NCBI RefSeq assembly: GCF_008638365.1
Contig: NZ_VWVU01000003.1
Span: 186,001 to 250,000 of the forward strand
DNA length: 64,000 bases
Direction of reading: 5' to 3'
Source of the DNA: Nocardiopsis quinghaiensis
Lineage (GTDB): Bacteria; Actinomycetota; Actinomycetes; Streptosporangiales; Streptosporangiaceae
A model generated the notes under the pieces. That model saw nothing but the letters and a program-made list of their open reading frames with translations. It did not search any database and was not told the origin of the DNA. Below, piece by piece: positions 12,188 to 19,321 of this stretch. Made by a program: the position numbers and the translations under genes. Each line of letters begins with the position of its first letter. The stretch's first letter is position 1.

Positions 12188-14086
12188 ATGAAACCTGCTG
12201 ACATCGTCCATCTGCACAGCCTCGGCGCGCCGACCCTGTCGCCCGACGGCGGCCGTGCGGTCTTCGCCCTGAGCCGGCCGGACCTGGAGGAGGACGCCTA
12301 CCTCGGCTCCCTGTGGTCGGTCCCCACCGACGGATCGGCCCCGCCCTCCCGGCTCACCCGGGGGACCAGGGACAGCGGTCCGGTCTTCTCCCCCGACGGG
12401 CGGTGGATCGCCTTCCTGCGCCCCGACGAGGACAAGCGCCCCCAGATCCACGTCCTGCCCGCCGACGGCGGCGAGCCCTGGCAGACCACCTTCCACCCGC
12501 TGGGCGCGGGCGCCCCGAGCTGGAGTCCCGACTCCGCCCGGATCGCCTACACCGCGCGGATCCCCGAACCCGACCGGTACGTGGACGTCGAACCGGGCAA
12601 GGAGCCGCCCCGGCGCGTCACCCGGCTCAAGTACCGGACGGACGGACTCGGGTTCACCAACGACCGGCGCTCGCACGTGTTCGTCTCTGCGCCCGTCGAC
12701 CCCTCCGGTGAGGTGGGGAAGCCGGTCCAGGTGACCCGGGGCGACTTCGAGCACCAGGCCGTGGTCTGGCGCCCCGACGGCGGCGAGCTGGTCTTCTCCG
12801 CCAGGCGGCACGCGACCCGCGACACCGATCTGGTCACCGACCTGTGGGCGTGCGCGCCGGAGGAGGGCGCCGAGCCGCGCCGGGTCACCGCCGGGACCCT
12901 GGACGCCGGGGAGAGCGACTTCTCCGAGGACGGCGCCACCGTCTACTTCCGCGGCGACGACCTCGGCCCCGGCCTGGACGACTTCGTGGGGCGGACCACC
13001 GCCCTGTGGTCGGTTCCCACCGACGCCTCGGCCGCACCCGCCCGGCTGACCCCCGCCCAGGACCCCAGGATGTCCGGGGGGCCGAAGGCCACCGCCCGGG
13101 GGCTGCTCGGCCTGGCGGAGAACAGGGGAGCGGTGGACCTGGTCCTGGTGCCCTTCGGGGGCGGCGGGCCCGAGACCGTCATCGGCGGCAAGGTGCAGGT
13201 CCAGTCCTTCGACAGCGTGGGCGGGGTCACCGTCGCGGTGGTCGCCGACGAGCGCGGCAGCGGTGAACTGGTCCTGGTCACCGACACCGGCACTCGGGCG
13301 CTCACGGAGTTCGCCGGTGCCCTGGACCCGCTACCGACGACGGAGCTGACGGCGCACACGGCCGACGGCTATCCCGTGCACGGATGGGTCGCGGTCCCCG
13401 AGGGCGAGGGTCCGCACCCGGTGGTGCTGATGATCCACGGCGGTCCGTTCGCCCAGTACGGCCACCAGTTCTTCGACGAGACCCAGGTCCACGCGGCAGC
13501 CGGGTACGCGGTGGTCCTGTGCAACCCGCGCGGATCCTCCGGCTACGGGCACGAACACGGCCGGGCCGTCATCGGATCGGTGGGGCGGACCACCGCCACC
13601 GACGTCCTGGCCTTCCTGGACGAGGCGCTCAGGGACGAACGGCTCGACTCCTCCCGGGTGGGTGCCATGGGCGGCTCGCACGGCGGGTTCATGACCACCT
13701 GGATCGCCGCCCACCACGGCGACCGCTTCCGGGCGGCGATCAGCGAGCGCGCGGTCAACGCGATCGGGAGCTTCCAGGGCTCCTCCGACATCGGCTCCTT
13801 CTTCCCCGAGCCGCTGTACGGCCCGCCGGAGACGTGGGCCAAGGAGAGCCCGCTCTCCTACGCCGACCAGATCGACCTCCCGTTCCTGATCATCCACTCC
13901 GAGGAGGACTGGCGGTGCCCCCTGGAGCAGGCGCAGCGCCTGTTCGTGGCGCTGAAACTGCGCGGCCACGAGACGGAGATGGTGCTCTTCCCCGGTGAGG
14001 GGCACGAGTTGTCGCGCTCCGGGCTGCCCAGCCACCGGGTCGCACGGTTCGAGGCGATCCTGGACTGGTGGCAGCGCCACCTGTGA
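12188..14086 (+). CDS. S9-family prolyl oligopeptidase / acylaminoacyl peptidase
   Basis: A 632-residue serine peptidase. Residues about 1-370 form a beta-propeller with repeated LSPDG/FSPDGRWIAF (WD40-like, TolB-type) blades. Residues about 385-632 are the alpha/beta-hydrolase domain with the catalytic triad Ser497 (GGSHGG), Asp574 (HSEEDW) and His606 (GEGHEL). It probably trims short peptides or acyl-peptides in the cytoplasm; no signal peptide is seen. The ATG at 12188 (MKPADIVHLHSLGAPTLSPDG) matches how the family begins, but its ribosome-binding site is poor. An AGGAGAGG at 12141 lies too far upstream, with no start codon at suitable spacing. Confidence 0.9.
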   Translation: MKPADIVHLHSLGAPTLSPDGGRAVFALSRPDLEEDAYLGSLWSVPTDGSAPPSRLTRGTRDSGPVFSPDGRWIAFLRPDEDKRPQIHVLPADGGEPWQTTFHPLGAGAPSWSPDSARIAYTARIPEPDRYVDVEPGKEPPRRVTRLKYRTDGLGFTNDRRSHVFVSAPVDPSGEVGKPVQVTRGDFEHQAVVWRPDGGELVFSARRHATRDTDLVTDLWACAPEEGAEPRRVTAGTLDAGESDFSEDGATVYFRGDDLGPGLDDFVGRTTALWSVPTDASAAPARLTPAQDPRMSGGPKATARGLLGLAENRGAVDLVLVPFGGGGPETVIGGKVQVQSFDSVGGVTVAVVADERGSGELVLVTDTGTRALTEFAGALDPLPTTELTAHTADGYPVHGWVAVPEGEGPHPVVLMIHGGPFAQYGHQFFDETQVHAAAGYAVVLCNPRGSSGYGHEHGRAVIGSVGRTTATDVLAFLDEALRDERLDSSRVGAMGGSHGGFMTTWIAAHHGDRFRAAISERAVNAIGSFQGSSDIGSFFPEPLYGPPETWAKESPLSYADQIDLPFLIIHSEEDWRCPLEQAQRLFVALKLRGHETEMVLFPGEGHELSRSGLPSHRVARFEAILDWWQRHL

Positions 14087-14546
14087 GACGTGCCGGGGGG
14101 CGGGGGCGTCCCACCCCCTTCCCCCATCTCGTGTGATGCATACCACTTTTTCTGAGGATTTGACCCTGTTTTGGGGTGGGTCGATCGGGGAGGATGAGTG
14201 CCCGTTCTGGCGCAGTGGTCGGCGTTTCGGGTCTCTTGTCATGGAACCACAGCTCAGAGGGTTGCCCAAGAAAAGGTAACGAAAGGGTCGCGTCAGACCC
14301 CGGTGGTGGATTAGTGTTCCCTCAGGTCGGAACGCCCCGTTAGTCACCACAAGGGTGACGGCGTCCGGTTTCCGTCGCACTCTGCTCGTCAACGGTCCTT
14401 TCCCAGGAGCAGAGGCCGCCGCAGAAACACCGGCGCACCTCCGCGGCCCCTCTCGCACGCCGCCAGCCGGGATCCCCCTCCCACCAGCATCCCCACACGC
14501 CTGTCCCAGGCGTGCCTCGGGGATGTCCTGCGTCGGTAGACGGGTG
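14087..14546 (+). other. Long non-coding leader upstream of the NlpC/P60 gene
   Basis: About 460 bases without a convincing gene. The first 200 bases (14130-14290) are clearly richer in A+T than the genome average and probably contain the promoter. An imperfect G-rich/C-rich inverted repeat just after the S9 stop may terminate that gene. A GTAAC half-site at 14276-14280 resembles one arm of the direct repeats bound by the envelope regulator MtrA, but the second arm is not there. I could not find the conserved core of the c-di-AMP (ydaO) riboswitch that often precedes such genes. Confidence 0.35.
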
Positions 14547-15563
14547 ATGGGGAGGAAGGCAGTCGATCCCTTGACCCGCAACCACGAACCCGGCATGCGC
14601 CGTATCGCGACGGCCGGTTGCGCCACCCTGGGCGCAGTCGTCCTGTCCTCGGGCGTCGCCCTCGCCGAACCCACCCAGGAGGAGGCCCGGGAACGCCACG
14701 GGCAGCTCCAGGAGGAGCTCTCGGAGCTCAACGAGGCCTACAACCAGGCTGAGGAGGACCACGAGGCCTCCGAGACGGAGTTGGAGGACATCGAGGAGCG
14801 CCTCGGTACGGCCCAGGAGAGACTGGACGCCAAGTCGGACAAGGTCTCCGGGATCGCCCAGACCGCCTACACCGGGTCCACCCACAGCTTCTTCACGATC
14901 CTGTTCGAGGGCGACCCGGACGCGTCCCTGCAGAACGTCGCCGACCTGAACTTCCTCTCCGAGGGCCAGGACGACGTCCTGGCCGACTACGTCGTGGAGG
15001 TGGAACGCGCCGAGGAGCTGCGCGACCAGGCCGCCACGGCCGAGGAGGACGCGGCCGAGGCGCTGGCCACGGCCGAGAAGGCACAGGAGGAGGGCGAGGC
15101 CGCGCTGGAGGAGCAGGCCGAGGTCCTGGAGAGCATGGGCGGGCAGGATCCGACCACCTCCGAGGCATCCTCGGGCGGCGGCGGCACGGCCGCGGTGTCC
15201 GGCGACACCCAGGCCGTCCTGGACTTCGCCCGTGCCCAGGTCGGCAAGCCCTACGTCTGGGGCGGTACCGGACCCAACGGCTACGACTGCTCGGGGCTGG
15301 TCCAGGCCGCATGGGCCCAGGCCGGGGTCAACCTGCCCCGTACCACCTACGACCAGGTCAACGCCGGTACGCGGATCTCCCGCGACCAGGTGCAGCCCGG
15401 TGACCTGCTGTTCTTCTACAGCGAGTCCTCTCCCAGCCACGTGGGGATCTACTCCGGTAACGGCAACATGATCCACGGCTCCAACCCGTCCAAGCCGCTG
15501 GAGGAGATCTCCCTGGCCGCGTACTGGGACGGCGTCTTCACCGTGGCGGTCCGCGTCGGCTAG
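14547..15563 (+). CDS. Secreted NlpC/P60 peptidoglycan endopeptidase
   Basis: About 338 residues: a signal peptide (MRRIATAGCATLGAVVLSSGVALA), a long Glu/Ala-rich coiled coil (about 55-200, EEARERHGQLQEELSELNEAYNQ onward), a Gly/Ser linker and a C-terminal NlpC/P60 domain. The catalytic Cys248 is in NGYDCSGLV and His298 in PSHVGIYSG. It cleaves peptide stems of peptidoglycan outside the membrane, like the RipA-type hydrolases of cell separation; the coiled coil probably holds the enzyme inactive or binds a partner. The start is uncertain: ATG 14547, or TTG 14571, which follows GGAGGAAGG. Both leave the signal peptide intact. Confidence 0.9.
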   Translation: MGRKAVDPLTRNHEPGMRRIATAGCATLGAVVLSSGVALAEPTQEEARERHGQLQEELSELNEAYNQAEEDHEASETELEDIEERLGTAQERLDAKSDKVSGIAQTAYTGSTHSFFTILFEGDPDASLQNVADLNFLSEGQDDVLADYVVEVERAEELRDQAATAEEDAAEALATAEKAQEEGEAALEEQAEVLESMGGQDPTTSEASSGGGGTAAVSGDTQAVLDFARAQVGKPYVWGGTGPNGYDCSGLVQAAWAQAGVNLPRTTYDQVNAGTRISRDQVQPGDLLFFYSESSPSHVGIYSGNGNMIHGSNPSKPLEEISLAAYWDGVFTVAVRVG

Positions 15564-16183
15564 GAACCGCCCACGGTCGCGAACGGGAGGGTGACGGCGC
15601 TGCCCGTGCACCTCGCGTCCGTCCGGGAGCCGGAAGCACCGTGAACGGACACACGGACATGCCGCGGTCGTCGACGCCCACGTTTCCGGCCTCCCTCCAG
15701 GCGCCGGTAACGGTTCCCGGCCTCGGCGGTGTGCCGGCGCGGGACCAGGCGTGCATCCGGCGCTTTCCCGGGGACGGGGATCAGCGGGGCCGTCCCCGCG
15801 GCCGGGGACACCAGGGGCGTGAAGTCCACGACCGTGGTGTTCGGCTCAGGTGGAGCGGGGAGTTCCACGCCCGACAGCGCGGTGAAGAAGAGCGGGAGGA
15901 GCAAGGGGACCAGGGCATCGGAGACCGCGGGCCGGTGTCGGGCCGCTTCCAGCGGATGGGAGCCCGCGCCGGAGGCGGGGAGGGCGGCCCGCTCGACTCC
16001 GGGGTGTCGACCGCCTGCCGCGAAAGGTCCAGGCCCGCCAGGTTGTCGTATCAGGGGCGCGGAGGCCGTGGAGGAGGTGCTGTCGGCAGGGGTTCCTTGT
16101 CCGGCGCGGGGGTCGCCACGACCGTTTCGTGACACATGTGCGAAGGTCTCCACGGTGCAGTCAAACGAGGGTATGGTGACTTT
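15564..16183. other. 620-base region without a clear gene; possible decayed minus-strand coding
   Basis: No ORF here can be assigned. On the minus strand two adjacent stretches look protein-like but in different frames: DNLAGLDLSRQAVDTPESSG (around 16050-15990), then VPLLLPLFFTALSGVELPAPPEPN and following residues (about 15910-15730), with strong G/C bias at third codon positions. An earlier stretch in another frame, VVATPAPDKEPLPTAPPPRPP, ends at a stop. This pattern would fit a small secreted or membrane protein gene broken by frameshifts, but chance in high-GC DNA is not excluded. The last 50 bases probably hold the glycosyltransferase promoter. Confidence 0.3.
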
Positions 16184-17830
16184 GTGTCACTGAACAAGCA
16201 CGTAGGGTCCCATGTTGACGGGGTATCTCACCGTGGCCGGGTGGAACGGGTCTCCACCCGCGTCTTCCGCAACGACTGGAGTGTGCTGACACCGCCCGGA
16301 ATCGGCCGCTGGACCCCTGATCTGTGCGTCAGCGTCATCGTCCCGGCGCACGGCGGACAGCGGCGCCTCGACCTCGCCCTGGCCTCCCTGGCCGCGCAGA
16401 CCTACCCCGGGGACCTGCTGGAGGTCGTGGTCGTGGCCGACCGCTCCTCCCCGCCCCTGCGGCTGCCCGCACTACGCCCGGCGCACTGCCGCCTCCTGAC
16501 CGCGCCCGACGGCGGCTGGGGCGCCGGATACGCCCGCGCCTACGGCGCCCACTCCAGCACCGGTGACATCCTGCTGTGGATGGACGCCGACATGGTCGTG
16601 TGCCCCGAGTTCGTCGAGGCCCAGGCCCGCTGGCAGCACGTGCACGCCGAAGCGGTCACCCTCGGCCGGATCCGCTTCGCCGACACCGGCCCCGACGACC
16701 CCGCCGAGGTCCCGGCCCTGGCCCGCACCGGCGCGCTCCACCGTGCCCTGGACGCCGGCAGGCACCACGAGTGGATCCACCGGATCCTCACGGAGAGTGA
16801 CGGCCTGCGCGATGCCGACCACCTGGGCTTTCACGCCTACCTCGGCGCGGCGGCGGCCGTGCGGCGAAGCCTCTACGAGGCCACCGGGGGAGTCGACCCG
16901 AGTCTCGACCTGGGCCAGGACACCGAGTTCGGCTACCGGCTCTGGCAGGCGGGCGCCGTCATGCTGCCCGAACCCGCCGCCACCGGCTGGCACGTGGGCC
17001 GTGCGGGCCCCGCCCGCACCCGACTGCCCTCCGAGCGCTTCCGCACCAAGGTGCTCGCCGAGTCCATGCCGCACCCGCACGCCTACCGTGAGCGTGTGCC
17101 CGCCCACCGGCGCCGCACCCCGCTCGTGCACACCGTCGTCGACGTCTCCGGTGCTCCCTACGACCTGGTCCGTGCCTGCGTGGACCGGCTGCTGACCAGC
17201 GCCGAGACCGACCTGACCGTCACCCTGGTCGCTGACTGGGAGGGTGTCGGGCAGGACCGGCAGGCCGTCGGAGGACCCCGTCTGGACCTGCGCCTGGTGC
17301 AGGCCACCTATCTGAGCGAACCCCGCGTCTCCTTCGCCGGCTCCGCGCCCCGCACCGGCTTTCCCTCGCCGTTCCTACTCCAGGTCCCGGTCTCCTGGGG
17401 GCTGGGCCAGGTCGCAGTGTCCCGGCTGCTGGCCAGCGCCGAGCGCGCCCGCGCCGGGCTCACCGAACTCTTCTCCGCCATCTCGCCCACACGCGACGCC
17501 GGGGTGCGGCTGTGGCGCACCCGCGCGCTGACCCGGGCCATGCGGGTGTGCGACGAAGGCGAGGACCTGGGAGACGTCGTCGCCGAACTGCACGGCCGCT
17601 ACCGCATCCACGCGGGGGAGGAGACGCTGGTCGACCTGTCGCTGTACAGGTCGGTGCCGCCGCCTCCGCGTACCGAGCCGGATCCGGTGGAGATCGCCGC
17701 GCCGTGCCCGCCACCGGGGAGGCGCGATGCCCGGGAGGACACGGACCGCCGGGGAAGCGCACGTTCCGGCGGCTGGCTGCGCTCGGGATGGGAGAGGGCC
17801 CGCCAGCGGCTCAGGAAGGGGCGGGACTGA
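16184..17830 (+). CDS. Family 2 glycosyltransferase
   Basis: A 548-residue GT-A fold glycosyltransferase. The GT2 domain occupies residues about 45-320: CVSVIVPAHGG at the nucleotide-binding start, the metal-binding MDAD (Asp134 and Asp136) and the acceptor-side LDLGQDTEFGYRLWQAG (ED/Q-x-x-W region). The C-terminal 200 residues have no recognised domain and end in a very basic tail. It is predicted to transfer a sugar from a nucleotide donor to a polysaccharide or glycoconjugate at the inner membrane face. No membrane helices are evident. The GTG at 16184 is the first start giving a plausible N-terminus; a later GTG before RVSTRVFRND is possible. It stands alone, with no polysaccharide cluster around it. 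Confidence 0.85.
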   Translation: MSLNKHVGSHVDGVSHRGRVERVSTRVFRNDWSVLTPPGIGRWTPDLCVSVIVPAHGGQRRLDLALASLAAQTYPGDLLEVVVVADRSSPPLRLPALRPAHCRLLTAPDGGWGAGYARAYGAHSSTGDILLWMDADMVVCPEFVEAQARWQHVHAEAVTLGRIRFADTGPDDPAEVPALARTGALHRALDAGRHHEWIHRILTESDGLRDADHLGFHAYLGAAAAVRRSLYEATGGVDPSLDLGQDTEFGYRLWQAGAVMLPEPAATGWHVGRAGPARTRLPSERFRTKVLAESMPHPHAYRERVPAHRRRTPLVHTVVDVSGAPYDLVRACVDRLLTSAETDLTVTLVADWEGVGQDRQAVGGPRLDLRLVQATYLSEPRVSFAGSAPRTGFPSPFLLQVPVSWGLGQVAVSRLLASAERARAGLTELFSAISPTRDAGVRLWRTRALTRAMRVCDEGEDLGDVVAELHGRYRIHAGEETLVDLSLYRSVPPPPRTEPDPVEIAAPCPPPGRRDAREDTDRRGSARSGGWLRSGWERARQRLRKGRD

Positions 17831-17834
17831 CATC

Positions 17835-17887
17835 CTCCCCTGCCTGAGGGCGGGAGAGCCCAGCCGGCGGAAGCCGTGCGCCGCCGG
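17835..17887 (+). terminator. Double hairpin after the glycosyltransferase
   Basis: Two stem-loops follow the stop codon. The first pairs CTCCC (17835-17839) with GGGAG (17852-17856) around a TGAG turn. The second is CCGGCGG (17864-17870) with CCGCCGG (17881-17887) and a 10-base loop. Together they can terminate the glycosyltransferase and the converging pstS. The first hairpin and its context, CATCCTCCCC then TGCCTGAGGGCGGGAG, resemble the ends of IS200/IS605-type TnpB elements. Confidence 0.5.
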
Positions 17888-17955
17888 TGGTCGACGTCTC
17901 CCAGCCCGCCCGACGGCGAGCCTGTACTCCAGCGAAGTGACCGTGCGCCCCCGGA

Positions 17956-19101
17956 TCAGCTGATGGTGTCGATCGACTCCAGCAGCTTCCCGCGCAGGTC
18001 GTCGCTGACCGGCGCGGAGCCCGTCTCCTCGGAGGCGGCCTGCTGGCCCTCGGGGCTCACCACGTACTTCAGGAACGCCTTGACCCTCTGCGCCGTCCTG
18101 TCGTCGGGGTAGTCCAGGCACACGACCTCGTAGCTGACCAGGACCAGCGGGTAGGTGCCCGACTCGGTCGTGCCGTAGTCCAGGTCCAGCGCCAGGTCGT
18201 ACTCGCTGGGGTTCTCCTCGCGCTGGGGAGACTTGGCCACCACATTCGCGGCGGCCTCCGGAGAGACCTCCACGAACTCGCCGCCGACACCGAGGCCCAC
18301 CGTGGACATGCCGTGCGTGTGCGACATCTCCACATAGCCGATCGCGCCCTCGGCCCGCTTGACGGTGTCGGCGATACCGCTGTTGCCCTGCGCCGACTCG
18401 TACGCGGTGATCGGCCACTGGCCGCCCGCCTCGTGCGGCCATGCCTCCGGCGCGGCCTGATTCAGGTAGTTGGTGAAGTTCTCGGTGGTGCCCGAGTCGT
18501 CGGAGCGGTTGACCGGGGTGATCGCCATGTCCGGCAGATCCGCGTCCGGGTTGTCCTCGGCGATCTCCGGGGCGTTCCAGCGGGTGATCTCCTGGTGGAA
18601 GATCTTCGCCAACGTCTCCGGGCGCAGGTTCAGCGAGTCCACGCTCTCCAGGTTGAACACCAGCGCGATCGGCACCACGTACGAGGGCAGGTTGAGGGTG
18701 TCCGAACCGCCGCACCGCTCCCGGGCGTCGGCGTTCTCCGCAGGGTCCAGTGCGGCGTCGGTCCCCGCGAAGGCCACCGCCCCGTCGATGAACTGGCTGC
18801 GCCCGCCCCCCGAACCGATCGAGTTGTAGTAGACGCGCGAGTCCTCGCACGCCGACTGGTAACCGGCGATCCAGGTCGTCATCGCGTTCTCCTGGGCGCT
18901 GGAACCGGCCCCCGACAGACTGCCGGAGAAGCACTCCAGGTCCTCGGGAACCGCGGGCGCGGCGCTGTCCGGGACGGCCTGGTCGCTGCCGCAGGCGGTG
19001 ACGGCCATCAGCAGGCCGGCCAGCGCGGCCGACGCCGCGCCCCGGTAGGCGCCGCGGTGGCGCGGGGCGCCGGTCTTGGTGCGCTTGTTGGACGGGAGCA
19101 C
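17956..19101 (-). CDS. pstS: Phosphate ABC transporter substrate-binding lipoprotein
   Basis: A 381-residue PstS-type phosphate-binding protein anchored to the outer face of the membrane. The N-terminus has a basic segment, a hydrophobic stretch (AALAGLLMAVTAC) and a lipobox Cys. Phosphate-site segments are SGAGSSAQ, GSGGGRSQFIDG and RSDDSGTTENFTNYL. The GTG at 19101 is chosen because it places the lipobox at a normal distance, about 33 residues in; longer readings add a non-hydrophobic extension. No pstCAB or phoU follows: the next gene converges from the other strand, so this copy is solitary and must rely on a permease encoded elsewhere. Confidence 0.92.
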   Translation of the reverse strand: MLPSNKRTKTGAPRHRGAYRGAASAALAGLLMAVTACGSDQAVPDSAAPAVPEDLECFSGSLSGAGSSAQENAMTTWIAGYQSACEDSRVYYNSIGSGGGRSQFIDGAVAFAGTDAALDPAENADARERCGGSDTLNLPSYVVPIALVFNLESVDSLNLRPETLAKIFHQEITRWNAPEIAEDNPDADLPDMAITPVNRSDDSGTTENFTNYLNQAAPEAWPHEAGGQWPITAYESAQGNSGIADTVKRAEGAIGYVEMSHTHGMSTVGLGVGGEFVEVSPEAAANVVAKSPQREENPSEYDLALDLDYGTTESGTYPLVLVSYEVVCLDYPDDRTAQRVKAFLKYVVSPEGQQAASEETGSAPVSDDLRGKLLESIDTIS

Positions 19102-19321
19102 GACTGCTTCTATCCCCTTCGTCGGCGTCGGTGGTCCTTGGCCTGTGTTCACCGCCGCGCGTCCCCGCACGGGCACGTCGTCGCTGATGATGGAGCACCG
19201 CCGAAGAATTTAACCATCGGTGGACCACCACCCCCAAGGCGGACCTGTGTGGGATGGCGCTCACCCGGACCGGTGACGGAGTGCATGACACGCGGACGGG
19301 GCGGGCACGGGTAGCTGCGTG

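Noticed and set aside
14280-14546. c-di-AMP (ydaO/yuaA) riboswitch before the NlpC/P60 gene
   Set aside because: The position fits, but the conserved GGGGTGAA-type and CCGACAGCTAACCTC-type core elements are not present on the plus strand.
19147-19153. PHO box (GTTCACC) upstream of pstS
   Set aside because: A single copy in the orientation opposite to pstS, without the second direct repeat a PHO box needs.
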